DNA from: Segatella copri
GTDB lineage: Bacteria > Bacteroidota > Bacteroidia > Bacteroidales > Bacteroidaceae
DNA length: 64,000 nt
Assembly (NCBI RefSeq): GCF_949820605.1
Contig: NZ_CATKVU010000006.1
Span: 2,429,001 to 2,493,000 of the forward strand
Reading direction: 5' to 3'
Shown here: piece after piece, positions 1 to 9,602 of the stretch
Layout of the letters: every line of letters begins with the position of its first letter
Numbering within the stretch: the stretch's first letter is position 1
Position numbers and translations under genes: made by a program
The notes under the pieces: generated by a model
What the model saw: only the letters and a program-made list of their open reading frames with translations
Told to the model about the DNA's origin: nothing
Databases searched by the model: none

Positions 1-697
1 TGAAGCCCTGCTCGCGAATCTCGTTAATCACCGGCTGGAAGTAATCATGCAGTGCTTTATCCGAATTAGAGCCATCACCCAGATGAACCCTCACCGGCTC
101 GTTGGCTAGTTCGATAGAGATAATACCCGAATTCTGCTGAATATACTCATCGGCAGCAAATGCTTTCCAGATACCCTTCAGATAGCGGTTGTACTTATCG
201 TCTACTCTGATATCACCAGGACAGACACCCGGTGGACGTACGATGACGTAAAGTCCATGTGCTATAGCATCCTTGATGAGAGGAATATAGAGTTTCTGGA
301 GATAGCGACGGTAGCGCGCCATGTTGAATGCCGAGATATCAGCCTCGTTTTCTGCTTTCTTTGCCGGATCGTTGGTCCAGCATGGATCCATGTGCAATCG
401 GAACACGGTACAATAAGCACCCTGCTTCTTGTCGGTAATAGCCGAGAACAGCTTAGAGAAATATTCCAAGCAAGGCTTAATGTCGGCATCAGAATAATCA
501 GCCTTCCACTGTTGCCATCTCCAACCGTTGAAGTAGCGGTTTGGCGTATCCATTACGCCATGCAAGACAACAGTCTTACCATTGGCATCCACCAGGTTCC
601 TACCCTGCACACGGAGTGCCGGCAGATTATCTGCAGCCAGTCCCTCCATTGACAGCATAGCCATAGCGAGTGATATTAACAATTTCTTTCTGTTCAT
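1..697 (-). CDS. Glycoside hydrolase family 5 (cellulase-fold) enzyme, 3' end outside window
   Basis: Partial gene: 232 codons read leftward from the ATG at 697 and run off the window edge. Residues 1-21 form a signal peptide (MNRKKLLISLAMAMLSMEG...), so the product is exported to the periplasm or cell surface. The mature start carries the GH5 N-terminal signature (LHGVMDTPNRYF near residue 45). ISIELANEP at 193-201 is the beta-4 strand of GH5 enzymes, with Glu200 as the predicted acid/base. The nucleophile Glu should lie in the missing C-terminal part. GH5 enzymes cleave beta-1,4-linked glucans, mannans or xylans; the subfamily cannot be told. It is divergent from the hybrid sensor gene and close to a GH43 gene, so plant hemicellulose is a likely substrate (inference). 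Confidence 0.85.
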   Translation of the reverse strand, partial: MNRKKLLISLAMAMLSMEGLAADNLPALRVQGRNLVDANGKTVVLHGVMDTPNRYFNGWRWQQWKADYSDADIKPCLEYFSKLFSAITDKKQGAYCTVFRLHMDPCWTNDPAKKAENEADISAFNMARYRRYLQKLYIPLIKDAIAHGLYVIVRPPGVCPGDIRVDDKYNRYLKGIWKAFAADEYIQQNSGIISIELANEPVRVHLGDGSNSDKALHDYFQPVINEIREQGF

Positions 698-973
698 TGT
701 TACGATTATTTTTAGATTTATCATTTATTGTCAGTCACCTTATTATATTATGAAGGATTGCCAGGTTCCAGTTTACAGAAAAGGATGCTGGTCTTTTAAA
801 ATAGAATGGCGCGTAATCACTACGCACCATTCCCGAAAACCAATTAATCATGATTCTATATAAAAACCATAATATCAAAATCTTTTAGAAATTCTAAACC
901 TATTCTACAACCTATTATGTATAAACCTAACTAACCTAAATATTCTAAATATATACAACTTAAAAAACCGATG

Positions 974-981
974 CAAAGATA
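974..981 (-). promoter_or_regulatory. Candidate -7 box for GH5 gene
   Basis: TATCTTTG followed by GC on the minus strand matches the Bacteroidota -7 consensus TAnnTTTG. No TTG lies at the expected distance upstream, and the leader would be long, so this is tentative. Confidence 0.35.
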
Positions 982-1139
982 CTCCTAATCTATCATATAT
1001 ACTTTATAATAAGTAACCAATAGTTTTTCTCTCGTATCACATGTAACCTTATCTTTACTCTATGTAACATTTTAACATCTTTTTAATACATTCTCGTAAA
1101 AAACATACCTTACCATGCATTATTCTCCCATTTATTTTG

Positions 1140-1147
1140 TATTTTTG
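1140..1147 (+). promoter_or_regulatory. -7 box for the hybrid two-component gene
   Basis: TATTTTTG followed by C, ending 28 nt before the ATG, matches the Bacteroidota -7 element. No good -33 TTG is seen. The leader would be short. Confidence 0.5.
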
Positions 1148-1175
1148 CAAACGAATATAAAAAAGCCAAAAGACA

Positions 1176-4100
1176 ATGAAACCAAGAATCATGATGATTT
1201 CCATGAAATCAAACCTCAGAACAATGAGATACATCGGTCTTTTACTGATGTTTATCTTCTGTCTCACTGCGCAGAATATGATGGCGCAGCGAGGAAAACT
1301 TTTCAATTCAGACAACCAGCTTTCGAGCAACCTTGCCACTCAGGTGTTCCAGGATTCAAATGGTTTCATTTGGATTGCCACCCGTAACGGCTTGAATATC
1401 TATGATGGCTATAACTTTATGGTCATCAGAAAAACCTACGACAACAGTGACGGGCTCAACAGCAACTATATCAACAGTATAACACAGGATGAAAAGGGGC
1501 GTATTGTGCTGGGAACAAACAAGTCGCTGCTTATACTTAATGGTAAAAGATTCAGCAACGTACCTATGCTCGATTCAAGAAATAAGCCTATAAACACTTA
1601 CGTTACCCAGGTTAGCCGTTTGCACAATGGCGATATTGCTGTCGTTACCTCCGGTTACGGCATCATGACAAAAAAAATAGATGCAAACGCCTGTTACGCC
1701 ATGAAAGGAGAAGTGGAGAACCTGAAATTCATACATAAGATTCTGGAAGACAAACAAGAAAGGCTCTGGATTATCCTGGAAAACGGAAAGCTGTATCGGA
1801 AAGAAAAGAACGGCAAGCTTGTTTCACGCATCATGGGAACAGAGCAACTTAACACACAAGATATCAGGCAAGACGACAAGGGCAACATTTATCTTGCTAC
1901 CAAGAATGATGGTATTTACCTTCTCAAGGCAGGTTCAACCATCTTCACCAAGATAGCCGGCATAGGCAATCTTCCTATAGACAACATCTATATCAGCCGC
2001 GACCAGCGCTTGTTTATCGGTTGCGATGGTATGGGTATCTTCGTGTATAATCCTGTAACAGGATTCTTGCAAAATAACCCTCTGTTCAGCCGTGAAGTAA
2101 ATCTTGCCAAGTGCAAGATTACCAGCATTATAGAAGATTTTACGGGAAACATCTGGGTGAGCATGCTCCAGAAGGGCGTATTCATGCAGTCGCAGGCTCA
2201 ATGCGATTTCAACTATATGGGCTACCGTTTGGGCAACCGCAACGTGATAGGCGAAAACAGCATCACAAGTCTGTGTGTCAACCAGGGCAATCAAGTCTGG
2301 GTGGGCACCGACAAGGATGGTCTTTACCTCTTTGACATAAAAACCGGTAGCATCAAGAGCCATTTATTAAGCAACATCACGGTACTGGCACTCTGCAAAG
2401 ACCAGAAGGGCAGAACATGGGTAGGAACCTATACTAACGGCATCGGATTTATAGATGCGGGGGGGGCTTTCCATCCATTCAGCCTAGGCATTGGCAACCA
2501 GACGGGCATCTTCGATATCCAGGAAGACCCGCAGGGCAATGTATGGTTTGCTACCATGGGCAAAGGACTTTTCCGCCTTTCTCCTGATGGAAGCATCAAG
2601 CAATGGAAAACACAAGATGGTGCCGACAACAACCTGAAAAAGAATAGTATTCCTAATGATTATCTCGTGAAACTTAGCATCTCAAAAGATGGTAAGCGGG
2701 TTTTCGTTGCCACTTCTGTGGGTCTGGCTTGCTATGACCAGCAGAAGAATAGCTGGACTTCCACTTTCGGTGGCGTCAACTGTCTGAACAAGGGCAGTTT
2801 CTCACATTGCGTTTATTCTGACAGCAAGAATCGCGTATGGTTTGGCACTGAAGACGGCGCAATCTGCTATGATCCGAAGAAGGGATATGCTCATCCGAAG
2901 ATTTATAACACAGAACTTGGACTTTCTGACAACATCGTAGCCAGCATCATAGAAGATTACAAGGGCAGAATCTGGATAGGAACTACCTGTGGCTTAAACC
3001 AGGTAGATACAGAAAAAGGAACTATCAACAAGTACTTCTCGGGCAATGGCTTGCAGAGCAATGAGTTCAGCGATGCTGCAGCCTGCACGCTCTGGGGAGG
3101 AAAGATGCTGGTGATGGGCGGAACCGGCGGTATCAACTGGTTTGATACGGACAAGGTGAAACAGCATCCTTGGCAGGCAAAAGTTACCATATCAGGACTT
3201 CTTGTGGGCAACAAACCTGTATACCCGGATATGGAATCGGGCATCTATACTATCACCGACAAAAGCGCCTACAACAGCGACGAGTTCTCCTTATCTCATG
3301 AAGACAACACCTTCACCATCAAACTGTCTACTCTTACATATAATAATGTAGAGCAGATCAGTTACGCCTACAGCATCAATGGTGAGGATTGGCGAACCAT
3401 ACAGTCTGGCATGAACGAGCTGTCATTCTCACACATGCCAGCAGGTACCTATAAGTTCCGTGTTAAGGCCATCTGCAACGGATACGAAACCCCTGTCAAG
3501 GAGTTCTCCATCATCGTTCACCCAGCCTGGTACGCCAGCATCTGGGCAAGACTCTGCTATCTGCTTGTCTTCCTGGGGCTCTGTCTGCTCTATATCAAGC
3601 ACCGCAAACGCAAGATGGAAGACCAGCTCATATTGCAGCAGCATATCCATGCGGAAGAGATGGGCGAAGCAAAACTGAAGTTCTTCATGAACATCAGCCA
3701 CGAAATCCGTACCCCATTGACTCTTATCCTCACTCCGCTGTTCACGCTGATTAAGGAAGATAAAGACGCTCACCGACAGGGCATCTACGATATGATGCGT
3801 AAGAACTCGGAACGAATCCTGCACCTGATTAACCAGATGATGGACCTGAGAAAGATTGACAAGGGACAGATGGTGATGCACATGAGCGAAACCGATATGG
3901 TTGCCTTTATTGGCGATGAATACAAACTCTTCTGCCAGCAGGCGATAGCCAAGAGCATCCAATTTACCTTTGAGCACGAAGATGAAACTCTCCCGGTATG
4001 GATAGACCGCGACAACTTTGACAAGGTATTGATGAATGTCCTGTCAAACGCCTTCAAGTTTACTCCTGCAGGCGGCAGAATCCGTATCACCCTCTCCCAC

Positions 4101-5282
4101 TCGCCTCATCATGTCCGCATCGCCATCAAGGACAGCGGCAAGGGCATTCAGGAGGAAAAGCTCGAAACGATTTTCCAGCGTTTCTATCAGAGTGCCACCA
4201 CTTCTAATGACCGGAATGTAGGTACGGGAATCGGTCTCGACCTGACCCGCTCGCTCGTGGAACTGCACTACGGAACCATTACAGCCGCCAACAACAAGAC
4301 ACTTGATGAAGCCGACTGGAAGGAAGGAAGCCAGTTCCTCATCACGCTGCCTCTGGGCAACGAGCATCTGAAACCGGAAGAAATGATAGATGCACCGGAG
4401 CCACAGACTGCTGAAGACATCAGGGAACTGGAAGAAAACATGGTGGAAGGAAATAAGGAGAATAGTTCCGATACAGCCAATGACGCCGAAGAAGATTTCA
4501 TAAGCAAGGCAAAGAGCACCATCGCTGTGGTAGAAGACGATGAGGCAATACGTAATTTCCTGAAGACACAACTACAGGAAACCTACAATATCCTTACCTT
4601 CTGCAACGGAAAGGAAGCGCTGCCGGAGATTATCAAGCAGAAGCCAAGCCTCGTTATCTCAGACATCATGATGCCAGAGATGGACGGAAATACGCTCTGT
4701 ACCAAGATTAAGAACAATGTGAACACCAACCACATTCCAGTGATTCTGCTTACAGCGATGAGCAGAGAGGAAGACCAGCTGACAGGTTTGCAGTCGGGTG
4801 CCGATGCCTATGTGGTGAAGCCGTTCAATATGGACATTCTGCGCCGCACCATCATCAACCTGCTCAACGTGCGCCGTACTTTGAAAAACAAGTTTATGGG
4901 CAACGAGAGCCAGAGCGACAGGCAGCTCGCGATAGAAAAAGACCTGTCGCCAAAAGACCAGCTGATGGAACAGGTGATGAAGGTAATCAATGATAACATG
5001 GATAATGAGGACCTGAGTGTGGATATGATTGCCCGCGAAGTAGGACTGAGCCGTGTGCATCTGCACCGCCGAATGAAGGAACTGACCAACCAGACACCAC
5101 ATGCCTTCATCCGCAATACCCGTCTGCAATATGCCGAAAAGTTGCTGAGCCACTCTAACAAGACGATATCAGACATCATGTTTACCTGCGGTTTCTCCAA
5201 CCCAGCCAGCTTCAGCACCATGTTCAAGAACTTTTATGGCTCTTCGCCTCGCGATTATATGCAGGCACACCGGAAAATCTAG
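1176..5282 (+). CDS. Hybrid two-component system sensor histidine kinase/response regulator (HTCS)
   Basis: 1368 aa one-component fusion of sensor, kinase, receiver and DNA-binding domains, typical of Bacteroidetes polysaccharide loci. Residues about 16-38 form a signal anchor. Residues about 45-650 are periplasmic two-bladed-propeller (Reg_prop) repeats with recurring IWIGT/VWVGT-type motifs. A Y_Y_Y domain spans about 710-775, and a membrane helix sits near 790-810. The HisKA box FFMNISHEIRTPLT has His842 as phosphoacceptor. An HATPase N-box (NVLSNAFKFT) lies near 952. The receiver has Asp1163 (ISDIMMPEMDG). An AraC-type HTH occupies the last 100 residues. The start could also be Met17, directly before the hydrophobic segment. 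It probably binds an oligosaccharide in the periplasm and activates neighbouring hydrolase genes. A run of eight G at 2459-2466 lies in frame. Confidence 0.95.
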   Translation: MKPRIMMISMKSNLRTMRYIGLLLMFIFCLTAQNMMAQRGKLFNSDNQLSSNLATQVFQDSNGFIWIATRNGLNIYDGYNFMVIRKTYDNSDGLNSNYINSITQDEKGRIVLGTNKSLLILNGKRFSNVPMLDSRNKPINTYVTQVSRLHNGDIAVVTSGYGIMTKKIDANACYAMKGEVENLKFIHKILEDKQERLWIILENGKLYRKEKNGKLVSRIMGTEQLNTQDIRQDDKGNIYLATKNDGIYLLKAGSTIFTKIAGIGNLPIDNIYISRDQRLFIGCDGMGIFVYNPVTGFLQNNPLFSREVNLAKCKITSIIEDFTGNIWVSMLQKGVFMQSQAQCDFNYMGYRLGNRNVIGENSITSLCVNQGNQVWVGTDKDGLYLFDIKTGSIKSHLLSNITVLALCKDQKGRTWVGTYTNGIGFIDAGGAFHPFSLGIGNQTGIFDIQEDPQGNVWFATMGKGLFRLSPDGSIKQWKTQDGADNNLKKNSIPNDYLVKLSISKDGKRVFVATSVGLACYDQQKNSWTSTFGGVNCLNKGSFSHCVYSDSKNRVWFGTEDGAICYDPKKGYAHPKIYNTELGLSDNIVASIIEDYKGRIWIGTTCGLNQVDTEKGTINKYFSGNGLQSNEFSDAAACTLWGGKMLVMGGTGGINWFDTDKVKQHPWQAKVTISGLLVGNKPVYPDMESGIYTITDKSAYNSDEFSLSHEDNTFTIKLSTLTYNNVEQISYAYSINGEDWRTIQSGMNELSFSHMPAGTYKFRVKAICNGYETPVKEFSIIVHPAWYASIWARLCYLLVFLGLCLLYIKHRKRKMEDQLILQQHIHAEEMGEAKLKFFMNISHEIRTPLTLILTPLFTLIKEDKDAHRQGIYDMMRKNSERILHLINQMMDLRKIDKGQMVMHMSETDMVAFIGDEYKLFCQQAIAKSIQFTFEHEDETLPVWIDRDNFDKVLMNVLSNAFKFTPAGGRIRITLSHSPHHVRIAIKDSGKGIQEEKLETIFQRFYQSATTSNDRNVGTGIGLDLTRSLVELHYGTITAANNKTLDEADWKEGSQFLITLPLGNEHLKPEEMIDAPEPQTAEDIRELEENMVEGNKENSSDTANDAEEDFISKAKSTIAVVEDDEAIRNFLKTQLQETYNILTFCNGKEALPEIIKQKPSLVISDIMMPEMDGNTLCTKIKNNVNTNHIPVILLTAMSREEDQLTGLQSGADAYVVKPFNMDILRRTIINLLNVRRTLKNKFMGNESQSDRQLAIEKDLSPKDQLMEQVMKVINDNMDNEDLSVDMIAREVGLSRVHLHRRMKELTNQTPHAFIRNTRLQYAEKLLSHSNKTISDIMFTCGFSNPASFSTMFKNFYGSSPRDYMQAHRKI

Positions 5283-5408
5283 CCTTTTCACTGCAGAAGA
5301 GGCCAGATGTTTCCAGGAATAAAGTATTTGTTACAAATAGAGATATTTATGATACGCCTCGCAAAGTGTTGGTAACATTCTGTGGGGGTATATTTAAACG
5401 GAAAGCGG

Positions 5409-5416
5409 TAACTTTG
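5409..5416 (+). promoter_or_regulatory. -7 box for the GH43 gene
   Basis: TAACTTTG followed by C lies 73 nt before the GH43 start codon and fits the Bacteroidota -7 consensus. No convincing -33 TTG is present, which would suit an activator-dependent promoter (inference). Confidence 0.55.
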
Positions 5417-5489
5417 CAGCAGAATTCTGAATACATGCTTCAGCCATGAGTTCAGATACTCATTCTGTAAATTTAAATCCTATAATAAA

Positions 5490-7160
5490 ATGAAGAAAAT
5501 TGCAATCTTATCGCTTTCCCTGACGCTTGCAGCTGCTGCACAGGCGCAGACAGCTGAGTTTGACTATTTCAAGTATGCGGGAAATGACGCTCGCTTCAAT
5601 GTTGAAATCGACAAGACTCACCAGTATTACAACCCGGTACTGGCTGGTTTCTATCCAGACCCATCACTCTGTCGCGTAGGCGACACCTACTATCTGGTAA
5701 ACTCTTCGTTTACCTTCTTCCCAGGTGTGCCTCTCTCAACCAGTAAAGACCTGGTCAACTGGCAGCCTGCCGGTCATGTTCTCGACCGCACATCACAGGT
5801 TCCATTGAAGGGCCAGCACGTATCAGGCGGTATCTTCGCACCAGCCATCAGCTATAACAAGAAGAACAAGACCTTCTATATGATTACCACCAACGTGGGA
5901 GCCGGCAACTTCTTTGTGAAATCAAAAGATCCTTCCAAAGGCTGGAGCGAGCCTATCTATCTGAAGAAGATTGACGGCATCGACCCTAGCTTCTTCTTCG
6001 ATGACAACGGAAAGGGATATATCGTGCATAACGGTCCAGTAGTTGGCGGTGCCGACTATGAGGGTCAGCGTGCTATCCGCTGCTTCGAATTCGACGTGAA
6101 GGGCGACAGCATCAAGGGCGACTTCAAGGAGATTCTGCGTGGCGGAACCCATGTAGAGGCGCGTCCTATCTGGATTGAGGGTCCTCACCTCTTCAAGAAG
6201 GGCAAGTTCTATTATCTGATGTGTGCAGAAGGTGGTACAGGTGGATGGCACAGCGAGGTTATCCTGCGTGCCAAGAATCCGATGGGACCATGGGAGGAAT
6301 GCCCTAACAACCCTATTCTTACCCAGCGTATCGGTCTCGACCCTAACCGCAAGGACCCTGTATCAAGTGCCGGTCATGCCGACATCGTAGAAGATGGCAA
6401 GGGTAACTGGTGGGCTGTATTTCTGGCTTGCCGTCCTTATGAAGAGGATATGTACAACACAGGTCGCGATACTTATCTCCTGCCTGTAACCTGGAAGAAT
6501 GGATGGCCAGAGATTCTTGCCAAGAATACTCCTATCTCTACCATTGGAGAGAAGGCTGGCTTGAAGCCTGCAAAGAAGAATGAGTTCTCAGGCAACTTCT
6601 CTTATGTGGATAACTTCGATGCAGATAACAATAAGGTAGGTCTGAAAGAGTTGAATCCACGCTGGATGTTCCTCCGCGACTTCGTTGACTGTTACAAGGT
6701 AGAAAACGGCAAATTGAAGTTCAATCTCCTGCCAGGCAATATCTACAAGCGTGAGCCGATGTCTGCCATCTGGGCACGTCAGCAGCACGGCACCTTCACA
6801 GCTGAGACAGAAATCAACTTTACTCCTCGCAACGACAAGGATATCGCAGGCTTGGCACTTCTCCAGAAGGAAGATTACAACTTCGTACTGGGCAAGACGA
6901 TGAAGAAGGGCAAGCTGATGATTACCCTGACCCGTGCCGAGAAGAACAATGTCCTCATTGCTTCTGCTCCTATCAAGGCTGGCAAGCTGAAGCTGAAGGT
7001 AGAAGGTCATGACAGATATTATGATTTCTATTATGCTGAAGAAGGCGGCAGCTGGCAGCTGCTTGCCAAGGGTGTGGATGCCTCTAACCTGAGCACCCAG
7101 AAGAGCGGTGGCTTCATCGGCGCCTGCATCGGTCTCTATGCTTCTTCCAACAAGGAATAA
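5490..7160 (+). CDS. Glycoside hydrolase family 43 (beta-xylosidase / alpha-L-arabinofuranosidase type)
   Basis: 556 aa with signal peptide MKKIAILSLSLTLAAAAQAQ. The five-bladed propeller catalytic domain spans roughly residues 45-350. It has the three GH43 acids: Asp57 in FYPDPS (general base), Asp165 in GIDPSFF (pKa modulator) and Glu230 in WIEGPHL (general acid). A C-terminal beta-sandwich (about 370-550), common in xylan- and arabinan-active members, follows. It removes xylose or arabinose units from oligosaccharides; substrate and subfamily are not decided by sequence reading alone. It lies 207 nt downstream of the hybrid sensor with its own promoter and ends at a bidirectional terminator. 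No lipobox is seen, so it is probably periplasmic. Confidence 0.9.
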   Translation: MKKIAILSLSLTLAAAAQAQTAEFDYFKYAGNDARFNVEIDKTHQYYNPVLAGFYPDPSLCRVGDTYYLVNSSFTFFPGVPLSTSKDLVNWQPAGHVLDRTSQVPLKGQHVSGGIFAPAISYNKKNKTFYMITTNVGAGNFFVKSKDPSKGWSEPIYLKKIDGIDPSFFFDDNGKGYIVHNGPVVGGADYEGQRAIRCFEFDVKGDSIKGDFKEILRGGTHVEARPIWIEGPHLFKKGKFYYLMCAEGGTGGWHSEVILRAKNPMGPWEECPNNPILTQRIGLDPNRKDPVSSAGHADIVEDGKGNWWAVFLACRPYEEDMYNTGRDTYLLPVTWKNGWPEILAKNTPISTIGEKAGLKPAKKNEFSGNFSYVDNFDADNNKVGLKELNPRWMFLRDFVDCYKVENGKLKFNLLPGNIYKREPMSAIWARQQHGTFTAETEINFTPRNDKDIAGLALLQKEDYNFVLGKTMKKGKLMITLTRAEKNNVLIASAPIKAGKLKLKVEGHDRYYDFYYAEEGGSWQLLAKGVDASNLSTQKSGGFIGACIGLYASSNKE

Positions 7161-7208
7161 GGATTTGAGAAAAAATTAAGTTTTTTTAAAAAAAAGATAA
7201 TTCAAGAA

Positions 7209-7245
7209 AAGGTTGATACCTCGCGTTTTGCCAGGTATCAACCTT
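7209..7245. terminator. Bidirectional terminator between convergent genes
   Basis: A perfect 12-bp stem (AAGGTTGATACC / GGTATCAACCTT) with a 13-nt loop sits between the GH43 stop and the stop of the convergent 5'-nucleotidase gene. T-rich sequence follows on the plus strand and A-rich sequence precedes it. Confidence 0.85.
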
Positions 7246-7251
7246 CTTCTT

Positions 7252-8130
7252 TTATTTATTCTTCACAATATCCAATATCATTTTTCCTACCCAGATGGCG
7301 CTCTTGCCGTTCTGGTCAATTGGCACCGGTTTGCCATCGAGATTATTCAGATACTCCAACTGCTTGAAGTAGGTATGACTATGACCGCCCAGTATCAGGT
7401 CGATGTCACGGGTAGCTGGGGCTACCTCGGAATCGTCGATGCCATCTATCTTCCAGCCCAGGTGGGAGATGCAGATGATGACATCACACTTCTCTTTCTT
7501 CTTCAATATCTCTGTCATTTCCCTTGCCTTGGCGATAGGATCGAGATACTTGATGCAGCCATAGTTGGCTTCAGTTACCAAGCCGGCAAGTTCCGGACAC
7601 AAGCCGAAAACGCCAATCTTCAGTCCTTTGCGCTTGATAATGGTATAAGGCTTTACAATATTTGCCAGTTCGGTACCAGTGAAATCATAGTTGGAGCAGA
7701 CGATTGGAAACTTCGCCATCTTGAAGATGCGCACCATGTTGTCTATTCCGAAATCGAACTCATGGTTTCCGATGGTAGCAGCATCATATTTCATCTCGTT
7801 CATCAGTCCTACTTCCACATCTCCCTTGAAGAGAGAGTAATAAGGTGAACCCTGTGAGAAATCGCCACTGTCAAAGAGCAGCAAGTCGGGATTCGCCTTA
7901 CGCTCCTGCTTGATCATCACCACCCTACGGAGGAAACCGCCACGATTTGCTGTTGCCGTATCTGCAAGATTCGGATTGATGGGCATTACGCATGAATGCG
8001 TATCGTTGGTATGGAGCACTACAAGTTGCTTTACCACCTTTGCCTCTTTCTTCGCTTTAGCCTGAACGGCTGCTGGCTGCATCATGAAGGATGCCAGAAC
8101 CAGACCTATATATAATAATGTATGTTTCAT
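7252..8130 (-). CDS. Secreted metallophosphoesterase, N-terminal half of a split 5'-nucleotidase (UshA type)
   Basis: 292 aa from the ATG at 8130. An in-frame TTG at 8142 is a poorer start because the signal peptide begins at MKHTLLYIG. Metal-binding motifs of the calcineurin-like 5'-nucleotidase domain are present in order: VVLHTNDTHS, FDSGDFSQGS, GNHEFDFG, ISHLGW and GGHSHT. Such enzymes hydrolyse nucleotides, UDP-sugars or other phosphate esters in the periplasm. The C-terminal substrate-binding domain normally found in the same chain is absent. It is encoded instead by the gene immediately upstream, 33 nt away, so the two proteins probably act as one two-subunit enzyme. Length is about half of UshA. 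Confidence 0.9.
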   Translation of the reverse strand: MKHTLLYIGLVLASFMMQPAAVQAKAKKEAKVVKQLVVLHTNDTHSCVMPINPNLADTATANRGGFLRRVVMIKQERKANPDLLLFDSGDFSQGSPYYSLFKGDVEVGLMNEMKYDAATIGNHEFDFGIDNMVRIFKMAKFPIVCSNYDFTGTELANIVKPYTIIKRKGLKIGVFGLCPELAGLVTEANYGCIKYLDPIAKAREMTEILKKKEKCDVIICISHLGWKIDGIDDSEVAPATRDIDLILGGHSHTYFKQLEYLNNLDGKPVPIDQNGKSAIWVGKMILDIVKNK

Positions 8131-8163
8131 CAGAATTATCAACTATAAACTATTAACTATCAA

Positions 8164-8940
8164 CTATTCTACCACGCAGCGGCCTTCAATCTTAGATTCC
8201 ACCACCTTGCCCTGTGCCTGCATCTCACGGAAATAATTCATGATGATGTAGCGCACATTGTTCTCTTTCTGCTTAGGCGAAAAGACATCGGTTCCGCTCT
8301 TGAAGGCTACGAGCTGGTCATTACCTTCGGCAAGATAATCGAGGGTTGCAACGCGGTAACTCTTCTCCGGATCAACAGGTTCACCGTTCAGCGTAACGCT
8401 CTTCAGCTTTCCACCCTTGGTGATAACCATTCTTACAGCATGGCTCAAGCCTTCGCCGCCACGATGAGCTATCTGCTGGAAGAGTTCCAGAACCTTATCA
8501 CCCTTCAGGGTCAGGAAACAGATTTTGTTCTCGAAAGGAGCCATATCGTTCACATCGCCTACAGTAATCTTACCCTTGGCAAGATTAGAACGGATTCCAC
8601 CCATATTGTAAACAGCGAAAACAGGCTGTTCTTCAAACTGCTTGCCGCCCCATACCAGGATGTCACAGAGCAAGTTACTGAGTTCGCTCTCCGGACGGTG
8701 ACAGGTCATATCATGAGCAATATGACCTACAACAGGGCCCATGATACTGTCTACCTTGCTCTTATAAGGAGCGATAAACCTGGCAGCCTCAGCATCAGGC
8801 TGTGCATCCCATTTCTGATCAACCAATATCCGGGTTCTCTCCACCTTTGCCACTTTGTATTTCTGGGCGAAAGCCGGACTTGCCATCAGCAGCATGACTG
8901 CTGAAGCAAGGAAAATCTTGATACTATTTTTTTTCTTCAT
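8164..8940 (-). CDS. Secreted 5'-nucleotidase C-terminal domain protein (second half of split UshA)
   Basis: 258 aa with signal peptide ([20 protein letters not shown]...). The sequence is the 5_nucleotid_C domain alone: [43 protein letters not shown] and the late [15 protein letters not shown] segment, which shape the nucleotide-binding pocket in UshA-like enzymes. There is no metallophosphoesterase domain. It is first in a two-gene operon and the phosphoesterase half follows. Each half has its own signal peptide, so they would be exported separately and meet in the periplasm. The promoter is a TATCTTTG box 25 nt upstream. Confidence 0.9.
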   Translation of the reverse strand: MKKKNSIKIFLASAVMLLMASPAFAQKYKVAKVERTRILVDQKWDAQPDAEAARFIAPYKSKVDSIMGPVVGHIAHDMTCHRPESELSNLLCDILVWGGKQFEEQPVFAVYNMGGIRSNLAKGKITVGDVNDMAPFENKICFLTLKGDKVLELFQQIAHRGGEGLSHAVRMVITKGGKLKSVTLNGEPVDPEKSYRVATLDYLAEGNDQLVAFKSGTDVFSPKQKENNVRYIIMNYFREMQAQGKVVESKIEGRCVVE

Positions 8941-8964
8941 AATACACTAAATACTTTTAGAGCG

Positions 8965-8972
8965 CAAAGATA
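8965..8972 (-). promoter_or_regulatory. -7 box of the split 5'-nucleotidase operon
   Basis: TATCTTTG followed by GC on the minus strand, 25 nt before the ATG at 8940, matches the Bacteroidota consensus. No optimally spaced TTG is visible. Confidence 0.6.
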
Positions 8973-9075
8973 CAAAATAAATCTACAAAATCGGCAAAAT
9001 CGGCAAGAAAATTCCATTGTAGAAGTAAAGAAAATAAAAAAACAAAGGGAAAAAGTGAAGAAAGTGTCTGAAAAT

Positions 9076-9106
9076 TTGCGAGATACAGGAAAAAGTAGTA
9101 ACTTTG
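9076..9106 (+). promoter_or_regulatory. rplS promoter
   Basis: TTG at 9076-9078 and TAACTTTG at 9099-9106 with a 20-nt spacer form a near-ideal Bacteroidota promoter. The leader before rplS would be about 90 nt. Confidence 0.75.
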
Positions 9107-9204
9107 CACCCGCTTTTCGGCGTAACCGCTGTTGTCTGGGCAGAAGTGTTGTCCAAGTCCATGTTGCGTTGGAACGACAAACAATTTTTAATTTTATACA
9201 AAAA

Positions 9205-9570
9205 ATGGATTTGATTAAAGTTGCTGAAGAAGCATTTGCAACCGGCAAGAAGTTCCCTGAGTTCAAGGCAGGTGATACTATCACAGTCGCTTACAAAATC
9301 GTCGAGGGTACTAAGGAGCGTATCCAGCTCTATCGTGGTGTTGTTATCAAGATCTCCGGTCATGGTGACAAGAAGCGTTTCACAGTTCGCAAGATGTCTG
9401 GCACTGTAGGTGTTGAGCGTATCTTCCCTATCGAGTCACCAGCTATCGATTCTATCGAGGTGAACAAGCGTGGTAAGGTTCGTCGCGCTAAGTTGTATTA
9501 CTTGCGTAAGCTTACTGGTAAGAAGGCTCGTATCGCTGAGAAGAAGACTGTAGCTAAGGATGCAGAATAA
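9205..9570 (+). CDS. rplS: 50S ribosomal protein L19
   Basis: 121 aa starting [20 protein letters not shown]. The L19 core follows: [42 protein letters not shown] and [15 protein letters not shown]19 sits at the 30S-50S interface. The reading frame stays open upstream to 9055, but the added 50 residues are unrelated to L19 and include promoter sequence, so the ATG at 9205 is the start. The gene is single, has its own promoter, and ends in a hairpin-T tract terminator. It is not linked to trmD/rpsP as in many other phyla. A short Lys/Ala-rich tail extends the C-terminus. Confidence 0.97.
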   Translation: MDLIKVAEEAFATGKKFPEFKAGDTITVAYKIVEGTKERIQLYRGVVIKISGHGDKKRFTVRKMSGTVGVERIFPIESPAIDSIEVNKRGKVRRAKLYYLRKLTGKKARIAEKKTVAKDAE

Positions 9571-9602
9571 TTTTTCTTAGGAGACCTAATCAGAAAAAAA
9601 AT

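Larger units (their letters stand above)
698..1175. other. Divergent AT-rich intergenic region, GH5 / hybrid sensor
   Basis: No coding sequence is supported in these 478 bases. They hold the leaders of two divergent genes: a TAttTTTG box just before the sensor gene, and on the minus strand a TATCTTTG box at 974-981 that would give the GH5 gene a leader of about 270 nt. No clear operator or strong hairpin was recognised. Confidence 0.6.

Noticed and set aside
7213..7848. 211-codon plus-strand frame
   Set aside because: Antisense to the metallophosphoesterase gene, whose motifs are clear. The frame is a codon-bias shadow.
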